64,000 nucleotides of DNA from Lucinisca nassula (GCA_963580285.1 OY757015.1:130838217-130902216); one strand, 5' to 3'; shown: positions 22,190 through 32,816, numbered from the stretch's first letter. Notes: generated by a model from the sequence alone, not told the origin. Program-made: numbers and translations.

Positions 22190-23855
22190 TAAATAAACTG
22201 AAATCCAGGCGTTTTCGTGCTTCAAGTCTGTCTACTTACGGTTTTTCCACCCTTTACACTTTACTTTCTCATAATCTTTTACAAGAAAAACTTAATGATT
22301 TAATTGAATGGACATTTCATAGGGAAGACTCCCTGTATCTTGCATGTAATGTAAGAAATGCCTTTTTCACTTCTGAAGAGCATATAAATTATACTGTATG
22401 GTCATGTCAGAAAGTGTGTGAAGCTCTCACCTTTCTACTCAACAATATCTACATTTGGTATTAAGTTATTTAGACAAGTTGTGGGTATTCCGATGTGTAC
22501 TTATTGCGCACCACTTGCGGCTGATCTGTTTTTGTTCTGTTATAAGGAAGACTTCATGGTGTCCCTTTCTGCTTAAAACCAGTCTGAAATCATTGAAGCT
22601 TTTGGCTCCACTTCTAGATATTTGGTTGATTAATTAAATATTGATAATACCTATTTCGATGGTTTGATCGGTCAAATGTACACCCAAGAAATTCAGTTGA
22701 ATAAAGCAAATTTTTCTGATACCGAGGCATCGTTTTTGGATTTACATCTGTCTATTGTAGATGGGTTTGTTTCTTGCAAAATTAATGATAAACGCGGTGA
22801 TTTTGATTTTGAGATTGTAAATCTTCCATTTTTTTCATGGTGATGTTCCTCGTGCGCCATCCTATGGCGTTTATATTTCGCAATTAATTCGATTTGCTAG
22901 AGTGTGTAGTCATGTTACTGACTTCAACACTCGTAATAAATTGTTAACGGTCAAACTTCTTAATCCGGGTTATCGGTACCATAAACTACGAAAAGCCTTT
23001 TCAACATTTGATAGACGTCATTCTGATTTAATTTCAAAATTCAATATTGGACTTAAATCTGTTCTGCAACAAGGTCTATCGGAACCCTAATTTTATGGCG
23101 ACTAAGTATATAAATTCAGAAAACTATATAACCGCAATGACTTCAGCACCCAATTTCGTAAAATCATTCTTCGATATAAAAAGATTGGGTACAACATAAA
23201 TGCTATACGACAGACAGCATGCATGGTAGTTAACCCAATTACGGTTGACAATTTTGCTTCCCTCTTTAATTGCACGCCGGTGGATCAGGCCTCAGATTCT
23301 ATGACGGTTCCAATGTAAAGGCATATGTCGGTTGATACCTGATGCTCTGTCTCTGGTCTGGCAAATCGGAATTTAACTGTTGGTTTTCTTTAGCTCAAGC
23401 ATTTCAGTGGTTTCCTGTGTCGAGTCCTCACCGTTGTTGCATCTCTGTGGTTGTTTGATTTTTGTTTTCACGGAGATGTTGCGCTGATGGTTTGTGGGGC
23501 CTTCATGCGGTCTGAGACGGTTGTTTGTCTTAATCGCGACGAAAGTGGGGGCGGGAGTTGTTGCCGCGTGGTCTCGGTGGAGTTGGTTTCCGCTGGCCGT
23601 TCCGGGGCGGTTCTTCTGTCGCGTTTTTTTTGTGTGTGTGTGTGGGTTGTCTTTCGGTGTTTGTGCTGCTTGTGTTGTTTTGGGTGGCCTGTTGGCCGTT
23701 TTGTGAGATTTTGGCTGTCCTTTTGGCTTTCCGCTGTTGGTGTTTTCATTGGGGTTTGTTGTTTCATGTTTGTGTTTCTTTCCCTTTGGTGTCTCTGATG
23801 GGAGCTATTGGTTAATTGCATCGATTCCTGATCAGTGCCTCTACTTCTACTTCAT
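22190..23855 (+). mobile_element. PLE, second head-to-tail copy
   Basis: Starts abruptly in the RT at LNKLKSRRFRASSLSTYGFS, directly after the previous tail, and ends with its own tail (CCTCTACTTCTACTTC near 23855). RT is broken by frameshifts (near 22450 and 22830) and stops. The tail has become unusually G-rich around 23490-23760, which opens long but spurious frames there. Confidence 0.8.
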
Positions 23856-24250
23856 GCGGACTAAACAAATTATTTGTCTTAATCGCGACGGAAGTAAGGG
23901 CGAGGATTGTGGCCACGTAAAAATTGATTTAAGCCTCCCCCCCCCCTCTGTGGAATTCGTTTCGCTGACCGTTCCGAGGTGGTTCTTCTGTCGCGGATTA
24001 TTTTTGAAATGGTTTGTCTTTGAGTATTTTGAGTGTTTGTATCTCTTATATTATTTTGTTTTGGATAACCAGTTGGCCATGTTGTGGGGAAAGTTACTGT
24101 CCTTTTGGCTTTCCGCTGTTGGTGTTTCTATTATGGTCTGTTGTTTCATGTTTGGGTTTCTTTCCCTCTGGTGTCTCTGATGGGAGCTGTGGGTTAACTG
24201 TATCGATTCCTGATCATTGCCTTCACTTCTATTTTCAAATCAAAGCAACT
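23856..24250 (+). repeat. PLE tail, third head-to-tail copy
   Basis: Tail from ATGCGGACTAAACAAATTATT to GCCTTCACTTCTATTTT, starting exactly where the previous copy ends. Only the 3' tail is present. Confidence 0.8.
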
Positions 24251-24349
24251 TAACTTATTTTACTATCATTTTTTAATATTTCGTACAACACTTTTTAGCA
24301 TCCTCGAAGGCGCGGGTTGTTGTGCAAAGTACTCCTATGTTGTGACAAA

Positions 24350-25125
24350 AACGAAGTGAAGGCAATGATCAGGTACAATAATATTTACCCACAACTCATA
24401 TCAGAGACACCAAAGGGATAGAAACACAAAAAATAAATAATTAGACCGTAATGGCAGTTACTTTCCAACACATTATGATAACACACCTGTGCGACAAAGT
24501 AATTTTTTCAGGTCTCCAAAATGGCTACTTTTCTGATGAAATTCGTGATATTTTTTACACTGCAAAAATATTTTGTGGGTACTGCCATTCTAACTAGTAT
24601 CCACGACCTAAGTCCTGGAACAAAATTAAGAAAATAATTTATACAGCCATAAACCCCAGTTTTTTCTATATAAAGTAGGGTTTAGGAGGTGTTCATTTCA
24701 CAGACTTGTTCATGTGATGAAAATGGCCAATTGGCTATCCAAAACAAAAAGATATAAGCACTACACACATTCAAAGACAAGCCATGACCAAAAATAAGCC
24801 GCTACAGAAAAAACGCCTTGGAACTGTCAGTGAAAAAGAGTTTCACTGGGGTACTTAAATCGATTAAATGCGGCCGCAGAACTCGCCCTTACTTCCGTCG
24901 CGATTTAGACAAATATTTTGTTCAGTCCGCATGAAGGTTTCATATCTAATTAGTGAAACATCTCCGAGAGTACACCAATCAACAACCACAGAGATGAATC
25001 AACGGTGAGGACCCGATAGCAGGAAAAAACATGGAATCCTGAAGCAAAAGAAAACCAAAAGTTAAACTCTGATGGGCCCAACCAGAGACAGAGCATCAGG
25101 CACCAACCAACATTACTTTAAATTA
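24350..25125 (-). repeat. PLE tail (minus), with a 280-bp insertion
   Basis: Reverse-oriented tail from AGTGAAGGCAATGATCAGG to GCATCAGGCACCAACC. A segment of about 280 bp (24440-24720) unlike the tail interrupts it; I recognise no family for that insert. Confidence 0.65.
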
Positions 25126-25145
25126 AATATATTTCTAATTCTCAG

Positions 25146-25335
25146 TAAAATAGAAGTGAGGCAATGATCCGGAATCGATACAATTAACCTACTGCTCCCA
25201 TCGAAACAAAAGGGAAAGAAACACAAACATGAAACAACAGAGCCTAATGGAAACATCAATAGCGGAAAGCCAAAAGGACAGTTACTTTCCCACAAAATGG
25301 CCAATAGGCTATCCAAAATAAAACAATATAAGTAG
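25146..25335 (-). repeat. PLE tail (minus), 5'-truncated
   Basis: AAAATAGAAGTGAGGCAATG to CCAAAATAAAACAATATAAG. Abuts the previous minus copy, making two tails in tandem. Confidence 0.75.
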
Positions 25336-25690
25336 TTTAGGTAGTAGTACCAAAGCGTTAATCCAAAATCATTAATCCATAGACAAAATGGCAAATATCT
25401 ATGTTCAGATCAACAGACATGGACTCCAGAAGAGTGTAATCAGGCGTCCGCGGATAGTAAGCATTACTTGGTAAGCAAGCTTCGCCTACCATGCCCATCG
25501 ACCCGAACGAAGAAAAGGAGTAAATGCCGAGAAGGGTATGCCCGAGATTTTGGAAGTCTTCCTATGGCTTTCCAATGGCAAACATATCAGAAATAATTCT
25601 GGAAATGGCCACATTGTACGGTTCAACAAGTTCATGGTGCCTCCCATAGACCTTCTTTAGTGTTGATACCAGTTGTTTTTTTGGTACCCC
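25336..25690. other. Unassigned block
   Basis: About 355 bp between PLE fragments, locally less AT-rich near 25430-25520 (GCGTCCGCGG, CGACCCGAACG). No family or coding region recognised. Confidence 0.4.
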
Positions 25691-26220
25691 AAAAGCGCCG
25701 CAAACACCCAAAGACAAACCAAAACAGAAATAAACCTCGAAAGAAGGACCCAATTGGAACTGTCAGTGTGTCTTACCGCTGTAATCGTCATAGAATCCGA
25801 GGCCTGACTCACCGGCGTGCAATTAAACGGGGAAGCAAAATAGAAGTAGAGGCATTGATCAGGAATCGATTAACCCACAGCTCCCATCAGAGACACCAAA
25901 TGGAAACATAAACGCGAAACAACAGACCCTAGCGGAAACATTGTCGACTGTGATTGGGTTAACTACCATGCATGCAGTCTGCCGTTTAACATTTACCTTG
26001 CAACCAATCTTTTTATATCGAAAAATGATTTTACGAAATTGGGTGCTGAAGTCATTGCGAGTCTATATTTTTTATTCTGAATTTATATATAAGTAAGTAA
26101 AAATACAATTCGGGTTACGATAGACCTTGTTGCAAAAGAGATTTAAGTCCAGCGTTGAATTTTGAAATTAAATCGGAATGACGTCTATAAAATTTAGAAA
26201 AGGTTTAATCGATCAGTGGA
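25691..26220 (-). pseudogene. PLE C-terminal ORF fragment (minus) with nested tail
   Basis: Minus-strand end of the PLE ORF (TCTGAGGCCTGAC complement, NPITVG region near 25960, thumb region up to 26215) plus part of a tail at 25691-25790. A second, short tail fragment (25845-25945) is nested in the ORF. Confidence 0.7.
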
Positions 26221-26498
26221 ATTCGATTCATTGACCGTTCCAAGGCGGTCCTTCTGTCGCGGTTTATTTTTGTTATTGCCTATCTGTGAGTGATTGTATC
26301 GCTTATATTATTTTGTTTTGGATAGCCTATTGGCCGTTTGTGTGGGAAAGTAACTGTCATTTTGGCTTTCCGCTGTTGATGTTTCCATTAGAGTCTGTTG
26401 TTTCATGTTTGTGTGTCTTTCCCTTTGATATCTCTGATGGGAGCTGTGGGTTAATTGTATCGATTCCTGATTATTTCCTTCAATTCCATTTTGCATAT
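26221..26498 (+). repeat. PLE 3' tail, 5'-truncated
   Basis: Starts at the hairpin region (GTGGAATTCGATTCATTGACC) and ends CCTTCAATTCCATTTT. Frames on both strands are repeat shadows. Confidence 0.75.
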
Positions 26499-26640
26499 CA
26501 TAGCTATTTTGTTTGTGCCGTGTGGTGGCTGTAAAGGTTCCCGTACATGCATTTAATGCTCTTATTTTTCCAATCCTCAGGAATTGCTTTTACAGTTGCT
26601 TTTTATCGTTCCTTAATTTGACATCCTTTAGATACTTGTT

Positions 26641-27104
26641 GAATAAAAATCAAAAATGAGTTCCTTTAAGAGCAATGAAAACATTTATAAGAAAGAAGGT
26701 GGGCCATACTACGTAGTTTCGGCTAATAAGGCCTTATCAGTGACCCTGAGATGATTCGGCAACGAAAGCCAGAGGAAAAATACTACAAATTTGCGAATTT
26801 CGAACTGGCAGTCGATTCAAAGACTCATATAAATCAAAATGGGGTCCAAATAATTAAAAACCTGTCTAGAGTATGAGTCTAAACCAATAATTTATTTCTG
26901 ATTTCTCAGAATATTCACGTTGATCTCAAAGGATCAACAGTAAAATATAAATTGCACTATGGTTGATGTACGGGGAGACGTTTTCCGGCCGCCACACGGC
27001 ACAACACCAGCTGCAGTGAAGGCAAATAAAAATCAAAAAATGAGTTCCTTTAAGAGCAATGAAAACATTCATAAGAAAGAAGGTGGGCCATACTACGTAG
27101 TTTC
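26641..27104 (-). repeat. Hammerhead repeat family 1, 1.2 tandem units
   Basis: The left-end sequence TAAAAATCAAAAA..TGAGTTCC occurs at 26644 and 27027, a period of 383 bp, the same as in the array at 6955-8210. The second unit stops inside its ribozyme at 27104. A further scrap of the repeat (GTGCCGTGTGGTGGCTGTAAA) is at about 26512-26545. Confidence 0.8.
26701..26746 (-). ncRNA. Hammerhead ribozyme, family 1, core mutated
   Basis: All stems pair (GGGTCA with TGGCCC; GGCC/GGCT stem II; CTACGTAG stem III), but the core reads CTGATAA instead of CTGATGA. The changed base is G8, needed for catalysis, so this copy should be inactive. Confidence 0.75.
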
Positions 27105-27218
27105 ATGAAGTCATAATTTGACCTATGTTCGTACCTCCTTGTATAACAATTGCTTGTTTGATATCTATGGACTTTTTATAGACATAGCTGTTTTGTGGGC
27201 TTTTGTTATACGCGGGTA

Positions 27219-28489
27219 GGCTGAAAAGTTCTGAGCCTGACCAAGAAGCAGGCATCGCAGAGCCATGAAATTTTGAATTCATTAAATCCAAACCTTTATT
27301 ACTTGATTTGACTCAAATGAGTCCACGTATACCTGCAATAACGTAGAAATTCTAGACTTTGAAAATTGATACTAGCAGGTTTTTGAGAAAATGGAGAAAA
27401 TCTGGCATCGTGGTTTCATCAAGTACCTCCATAAAAAGGGGTTAGCTCCTAAGGACATTCATGCCGATATGGTTGCTACATTAGGGGATGATGCTCCTTC
27501 GTATGCAACCGTGAAAAGGTGGGCAGCAAATTCTAAGATGGGCAAAGACAGCTTTGAAGATGATGACCGATGGGGACGACCCGCAACGGCAACAACTGAG
27601 GAAACCATCAGCCAAATGCACAGGTCCGTGATGGATGACAGACGTTTAACTGTGAATCAGTTAGCTAACACTGTTGGCATCTCCCGTGAACGAGTAGAGA
27701 ACATTCTACACAGTGAATTAGGAATGTCAAGGGTTTCCGCCATATGGGTGCCACGGCTTTTGACGCCTGACCAAAAGTTGACCAGACTGAACCTGTCACA
27801 AGCCAACTTGGCTATTTTTGAAGCAGACCAAGATGGTTTTCTTGACAGGATGAATGTTGGGTTCATCACTTTGAGCCAGAGACCAAAAGACAATCCATGC
27901 AATGGAAGCACCCTGGCTCACCCCCTCCAAAGAAGGCAAAGGTCGTCTCCTCTGCAGGGAAGGTGATGGCATCAGTGTTCTGGGATGCCAAGGGCATAAT
28001 ATTCAATTCATAGATTACCTTCAAAAGGGCAGAACAATTAATGGGGAGTATTATGCAGAACTGCTAAAACAATTGCGAAAAGCAATTAAGGCTAAACGAC
28101 CCGGAAAATTGACAAAAGGGGTCTTGTTCCATCAGGAAAATGCGCCTGCTCATAAATCGGTTATCGCAATGGCTGCTGTGCATGACTTTGGCTTCACACT
28201 TATCGATCACCCTCCGTATTCACCTGATCTAGCTCCATCAGACTATTTCCTGTTTCCAAACATGAAACAGCACTTGGCTGGGCAGCATTATTGGTCACAC
28301 GAGGAGGTGATAGCTGCTGTCGAGGAGTTTTTCAGGGACCAAGATGAGACCTTCTATACCACTGGGATCAAAGGACTCCAGCATCGCTGGAGGAAGTGTG
28401 TGGACAGTAAGGAAGACTATGTTGAAAAATAAGGCACTTTCAGCATGTACAAACCATTGGATCTTGGTCAGGCTCAGAACTTTTCAGCC
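27219..28489 (+). mobile_element. mariner transposon, complete ends
   Basis: Perfect 28-bp terminal inverted repeats (27219-27246 and 28462-28489, starting GGCTGAAAAGTTCTGAGCC) flanked by the TA target duplication (27217-27218, 28490-28491). Total length 1271 bp, normal for mariner. Inserted in sequence just upstream of the PLE N-terminal region. Confidence 0.93.
27391..28432 (+). pseudogene. mariner transposase, frameshifted
   Basis: The N-terminal frame (27391-27963) has the helix-turn-helix domains (GDDAPSYATVKRW, DDRRLTVNQLANTVGIS). Before the first catalytic Asp, in DECWVHHF, one base is lost (about 27848), and a second shift near 28000 restores the frame read from 27902. The C-terminal half has HQENAPAHK and HPPYSPDLAPSDYF. 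The second catalytic Asp of the DD34D triad is Glu here (usual HQDNAPAH). Inactive through two frameshifts and probably the D-to-E change. Confidence 0.9.
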
Positions 28490-28491
28490 TA

Positions 28492-29156
28492 CACTCGTAC
28501 TCTCCTTCTGTTTGAAGGATTTACATTCTTCCGTATACTGTTTAATTTAATGACCGGTATGAATGCCGCTTTATATTTGATGGTGTCGCCCCTTTAAACA
28601 CACATGAGTATCATAAATACATTTAAACTTACAATATCGCCCCTTATAGGGTTACATTCTGCTTCTGTGCGGACTCTCTATTCTATTAATAATTGTAGAG
28701 CTATGTTGCCGTCGGTATTGGAAAGGCCCATAAATTTGTTTTCTGCTGCGTCCGTTAATTTTAGTGGAGAGGTGGTACTAATTTATTTAAAATAATCTGA
28801 GAGTTAGATTATCTCCTATCAAACCGCCAATTCTTCGGAAATATACCAATCCTTTCAAACGAATGGGAATGTATCCTATTATTTCTAAGTGCAATGCTAG
28901 GAGATGCAGGTGCTGTTCACATTTATGTACTGCTTCTACCATTTCTACGTCTGTAAACGCTAGAGGTTTTTCTGCAGTTAACATTTCCGATTTGACATGT
29001 AAAATAGAAGTAGAAGAAATGACAAGGAATCGATGTAAGTCTGCGGATTTGATATATGTGATAACCTGACATACGGCTATTTGTAAAATTCAGTATGTCG
29101 GGCAAACTAATCGCATGTTATAAACACGATTTAACGAACATTATCGTTGAATGAGT
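28492..29156 (+). pseudogene. PLE 5' region: Cys-rich finger and GIY-YIG start
   Basis: Around 28863-29000 the frame encodes SKCNARRCRCCSHLC, a Cys/His-rich finger, followed by the ISDLTCK segment. After a 31-bp insertion it continues with ADLIYVIT and IQYVGQTNR, the GIY and YIG strands of a GIY-YIG nuclease. Stops and shifts are present. This N-terminal finger plus nuclease precedes the RT, the permuted order of the Naiad/Chlamys PLE clade. Confidence 0.75.
29003..29033 (-). repeat. 31-bp PLE tail insertion with target duplication
   Basis: The last 31 bases of a PLE tail (reverse orientation) inserted in the GIY-YIG coding sequence and flanked by TGTAA on both sides (28998-29002, 29034-29038). 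Removing insert and one TGTAA restores the reading through CK-SADLIYVIT. Confidence 0.75.
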
Positions 29157-29236
29157 AATATGTTCTAGAAAGGGTTATCCTTTAGAAGCAAGGAATACAC
29201 CACAGAACTGGAAAATATGGAGTGTACGTGTTTTCT

Positions 29237-29282
29237 GGGCCAGACTAGCTAGTTTCGGCCAATTAGGGCTTATCAGTGACCC
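29237..29282 (-). ncRNA. Hammerhead ribozyme, family 2, core mutated
   Basis: Stems I, II and III (CTAGCTAG) pair, but the core is CTGATAA (29276 to 29270), the same G8-to-A change as at 26701-26746. Expected inactive. Confidence 0.75.
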
Positions 29283-29495
29283 TCAAATATTTTCAAAATT
29301 CGGCAATGGAATCAATGACCCCAAAGGACAAGAAAATATAAACTACACTATGATGTAGGGCAGGGAGACTTTTTACGGCCGCCACACATTCCCAGACACC
29401 AGCTGTAGTGACGTTAAATATGTTCTAGAAAGGGTTATCCTTTGGAAGCAAGGTATACACCATAGAACTGGAAATATGAAGTGTACGTGTTTTCT

Positions 29496-29541
29496 GGGCC
29501 AGACTAGCTAGTTTCGGCAAATTAGGCCTCATCAGTGACCC
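29496..29541 (-). ncRNA. Hammerhead ribozyme, family 2, intact core
   Basis: Minus strand: GGGTCA (29541 to 29536) pairs with TGGCCC (29501 to 29496) including one G-U pair; CTGATGA; stem II GGC..GCC; GAAA; loopless stem III CTAG/CTAG closed by A-U; cleavable C before TGGCCC. All core bases are present. Activity is inferred. Confidence 0.85.
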
Positions 29542-29656
29542 TCAGATATTTTCAAAATTCAGCAATGGAATCAATGATCCCAAAGGACAAGAAAATATAA
29601 ATTACACTACGATGTAGGGCAGGGAGACATTTTACGGCCGCCATTTTTACGTTTTT

Positions 29657-31528
29657 CAAGCCTAAAAACCCGACACTTTCTTGTACCGTCAATTCAAATG
29701 TACATGTCATTCTATAGAAGATATTTCTATACAGCCAGTGGAAAAAAATTTCTATGATGTAAATTCTACAGCTAGGGTTAAATTTATTAAACGGCATGAA
29801 ACTGAATTAATAAATGGATTAAATTATTACAGACACCAATTCCATCGGGCTTTAATGACATCATTTATCATGAGGGATATATATCTCAAATGCTCGATTT
29901 TGATATTTTCCCGCTTCTGGACCGTGGAAAGCGTAAATCTAGATCGCACGGCACCCAAAAAGATGGCAATTATAAACGTACATTACGTGCTTTTAAAAGA
30001 AAAAATTACCAGGCTAAAGTGACTGTCCATAATATTATTTTATCATGGACGCTACTCAATGCTTTTCTAAGTTCATAACCATTTCTGTATTACGGATTCT
30101 GGACACCGAGGCGAATAAATTATAGTTCTCATCAGTTATACGATGCTGCTCTTTTAACTAGAGGTTATACTCAGCATGCTCTTAGTCCTTTCACCGATTC
30201 TGAAATTAATCGCAAACGTCATTACATCAAAATATCCTTTATAAATAAGGGTTTCGATTTTATAGATTTACCTAGTATCTTCCGGAACAGCTTGATGATT
30301 TCATCCATTCCTGCTTGTTTTCAAAATACCGAGACACCCATAATTTGCAATAAATACAAAAAAAAACTGTTAGATCAATCATTTTTAATTTCAATCCACT
30401 TGATTCTGATTTTGAAATTGACACTAATACCCCTGATACATGTGATTGTAAAATTTCAGTGTATTGCTATTCCTGGTCAAAAATCGATTGCTGCCTTGAA
30501 TGAATTTGGTAATCGATGGTGTAACCGGGAGTATGTTGAGCATCAAGCTCTTAAAGAATGGAAATGCATTTTTCACTTCTAAAGAGCATACGAATTATAC
30601 CCTTTTGTCATGTCAGAAAGTGTGCGATGCTCTCACCTTTCTACTTGACAATATTTATATTAGATTCGGTACTAAGTTATTTAGACAAATTGTGGGTATT
30701 CCGATGGGTACTAATTGCGCACCTCTTGTGGCTGATCTGTTATTGTATTGTTATGAAAGAGACTTCATTTTGTCGCTTTCCATTGATAACCAATCTGAAA
30801 TTATTGAAGCTTTTAGCTCCACTTCTAGGTATTAAGATGATTTATTGAATATTGATAATACCTATTTTGATGGTTTGATCAGTCAGATTTACCCCCCAGA
30901 ACTTCAGTTAAATAAAGCAAATTCTTCTGATACCGAGGCCCCATTTTTGGATTTACATCTATCTATTGCAGATGGATTTGTTTCGTGCAAAATTTATGAT
31001 AAACGCGATGACTTTGATTTTGAGATTGTAAATTTTCCTTTGTTGGATGGTGATGTTCCTCGTGGGCCATCCTATGGCGTTTATATTTCGCAATTAATTC
31101 GATTTGCAAGAGTGTGTAGTCATGTAACTGACTTCAACACTCGTAATAAATTATTAACGGCTAAACTCCTTAATCAGGGTTATCGGTACCATAAACTACG
31201 CAAAGCCTTTTCAAAATTTTATAGACGCCATTCTGATTGAATTTCAAAATTCAATATTGGACTTAAATCTCTTCTGCAACAAGGTCTATCGGAACCCGAA
31301 TTTTATGGTGACTTAGTATATAAATTCAGAAAAATATATAACCGCAATGACTTCAGCACCCAATTTCGTAAAATCATTCTTCGATATAAAAAGATTGGGT
31401 ACAACATGGATATTATACGACAGACTGCATGCATGGTAGTAAACCCAATCACGGTTGGCAACTTTGCTTCCCTCTTTAATTGCACGCCGGTGGGTCAGGC
31501 CTCAGATTCTATGACGGCTCCAACGTAA
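29657..31528 (+). pseudogene. PLE ORF: nuclease end joined to RT by a deletion
   Basis: Continues the GIY-YIG domain (NSTARVKFIKRHETELINGL with the catalytic Glu region), the basic linker, then NEFGNRWCNREYVEH. At about 30549 it jumps to NAFFTSKEHTNYT, losing roughly 700 bp including RT motif A. Motif B (GIPMGTNCAPLVADLLL) and the post-palm region (KIYDKRDDFDFEIVNFP) follow. Motif C is disrupted near 30833 (STSRY then stop). Confidence 0.85.
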
Positions 31529-32123
31529 AGGCTTATTGAAAATTAGAGAGATCTCATTCAAGGTAATGTTGGTTGGTGCCTGATGCTCTGTCTCTGGTCG
31601 GGCCCATCGGAGTCTAACTGTTGGTTTTCTTTTGCTCCAGCATTTCAGTGGTTTCTTGCTGTCGAGTCCTCACCGTTGTCTCACCTCTGTGGTTCTTTGA
31701 TTTTTGTGTTCACGGAGATGTTGCACTGATGAGTTAGGAGGCCTTCATGCGGACTGAAAAAAATATTTGTCTAAATCGCGACGGAAGTAAGGGCGAGGAT
31801 TGTGGCCACGTAAAATCGATTTAAGCCCCCCCCCCCCCCCCCCCCCCCAGTGGAAATCTTCAACTGACCGTTCCAATGCGGCTCTTCTGTGGCGATTTAT
31901 TTATGTTGTTGTTTGTTACTTACTGTGTGTATCACTTTTGTCTTTTTATTTTGGATGGCCATATGGCCATTTTGTGGGAAAGTAACTGTCCATATGGCCT
32001 TCCTTTGTTTAGGTTTCCATTATGGTCTTGTCGCTTAATGTTTGTATTTCTTTCCCTTTGGTGTCTTGTATGGGTGGAGTAAGTTAATTGTATCAATTCC
32101 TGATCTTTGTTTTACTTCTACTT
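31529..32123 (+). repeat. Complete PLE 3' tail
   Basis: Directly follows the ORF stop (…ACGGCTCCAACGTAAAGG) and ends TTTTACTTCTACTTT. A C tract of more than 20 bases (about 31827-31849) precedes the CAGTGGAAATC hairpin. Confidence 0.85.
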
Positions 32124-32385
32124 TGGTTTACTGACCGTTCCAAGGCGGTTTTTCTGTCGCGGTTTATTTTAATTATGCTTTCTGTTTGAGTGATTGTATC
32201 GCTTATATTATTTTTTGTTTGGATATCCAATTGGCCATTTTGTGGGAAAGTAATTGTCCTTTTGGCTTGCCGATATTGATGTTACCATTAGGGTCTGTTG
32301 TTTCGTGTTTGTGTTTCATTCCCTTTGGTGTCTCTGATGGGAGCTGTGGGTTAATTGTATCGATTCCTGATCATTGCCTTTAATT
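32124..32385 (+). repeat. PLE 3' tail, tandem to the previous
   Basis: Starts at ACTGACCGTTCCAAGGCGG, straight after the previous tail, and ends CCTTTAATTCTATTT. A second tail subtype (TGGATATCCAATTGGCC). Confidence 0.8.
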
Positions 32386-32816
32386 CTATTTCGATATAAA
32401 TAGATTGGGTTCAACATAAATGTTGTACGACAGACTGCATGCATGGTTGTAAACTCAATAAAGGTTGATAACTTTGCTTCCCTCTTCAATTGCACGCCGT
32501 TGGGTCAGGCATCCAATTCTATAAAAGTTCCAGTGTAAAGGCTTACTGAGAATAAAAGAGAATTTAATTGTAATGAAATGTTGGTTGGTGCCTGATGCTC
32601 TTTCTTTGGTCGGGCCCATCGGAGTCTAACTATTGTTTTTTTTTTTTCCTCCAGCATTTCAGTGATTTCTTCATGTCGAGTCCTCACCGTTGAATCATCT
32701 CTGTTTTTTGTGTGTTCTCGGAGATGTTGCACTGATGAGTTAGGTGTGAACGAATTATTTGTCTAAATCGCGACGGAAGCAGGGCGAGGATTGGCGATGC
32801 AGAAAATCGATTTAAG
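32386..32816 (+). pseudogene. PLE C-terminal ORF end and partial tail
   Basis: Starts CGATATAAATAGATTGGG, the last part of the RT ORF, and continues into a tail that stops at CAGAAAATCGATTTAAG, where the inverted neighbour begins. Confidence 0.75.

Larger units (their letters stand above)
29157..29656 (-). repeat. Hammerhead repeat family 2, tandem dimer
   Basis: Two units with a 260-bp period (TGTTCTAGAAAGG at 29161 and 29421). It is inserted in the PLE nuclease region: the flanks GAATGAGTAA and AAGCCTAAAAAC are continuous in the intact copy at 35665. The second unit ends early after CGGCCGCCA. Shares a block with family 1 (GGGAGAC..TTTTACGGCCGCCACA, CACCAGCTGTAGTGA). Confidence 0.8.

Noticed and set aside
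23451..23821. Overlapping 70-117 codon frames on both strands
   Set aside because: They lie on a G-rich PLE tail copy. Frames open in several phases at once and encode Cys/Phe/Val-rich nonsense.
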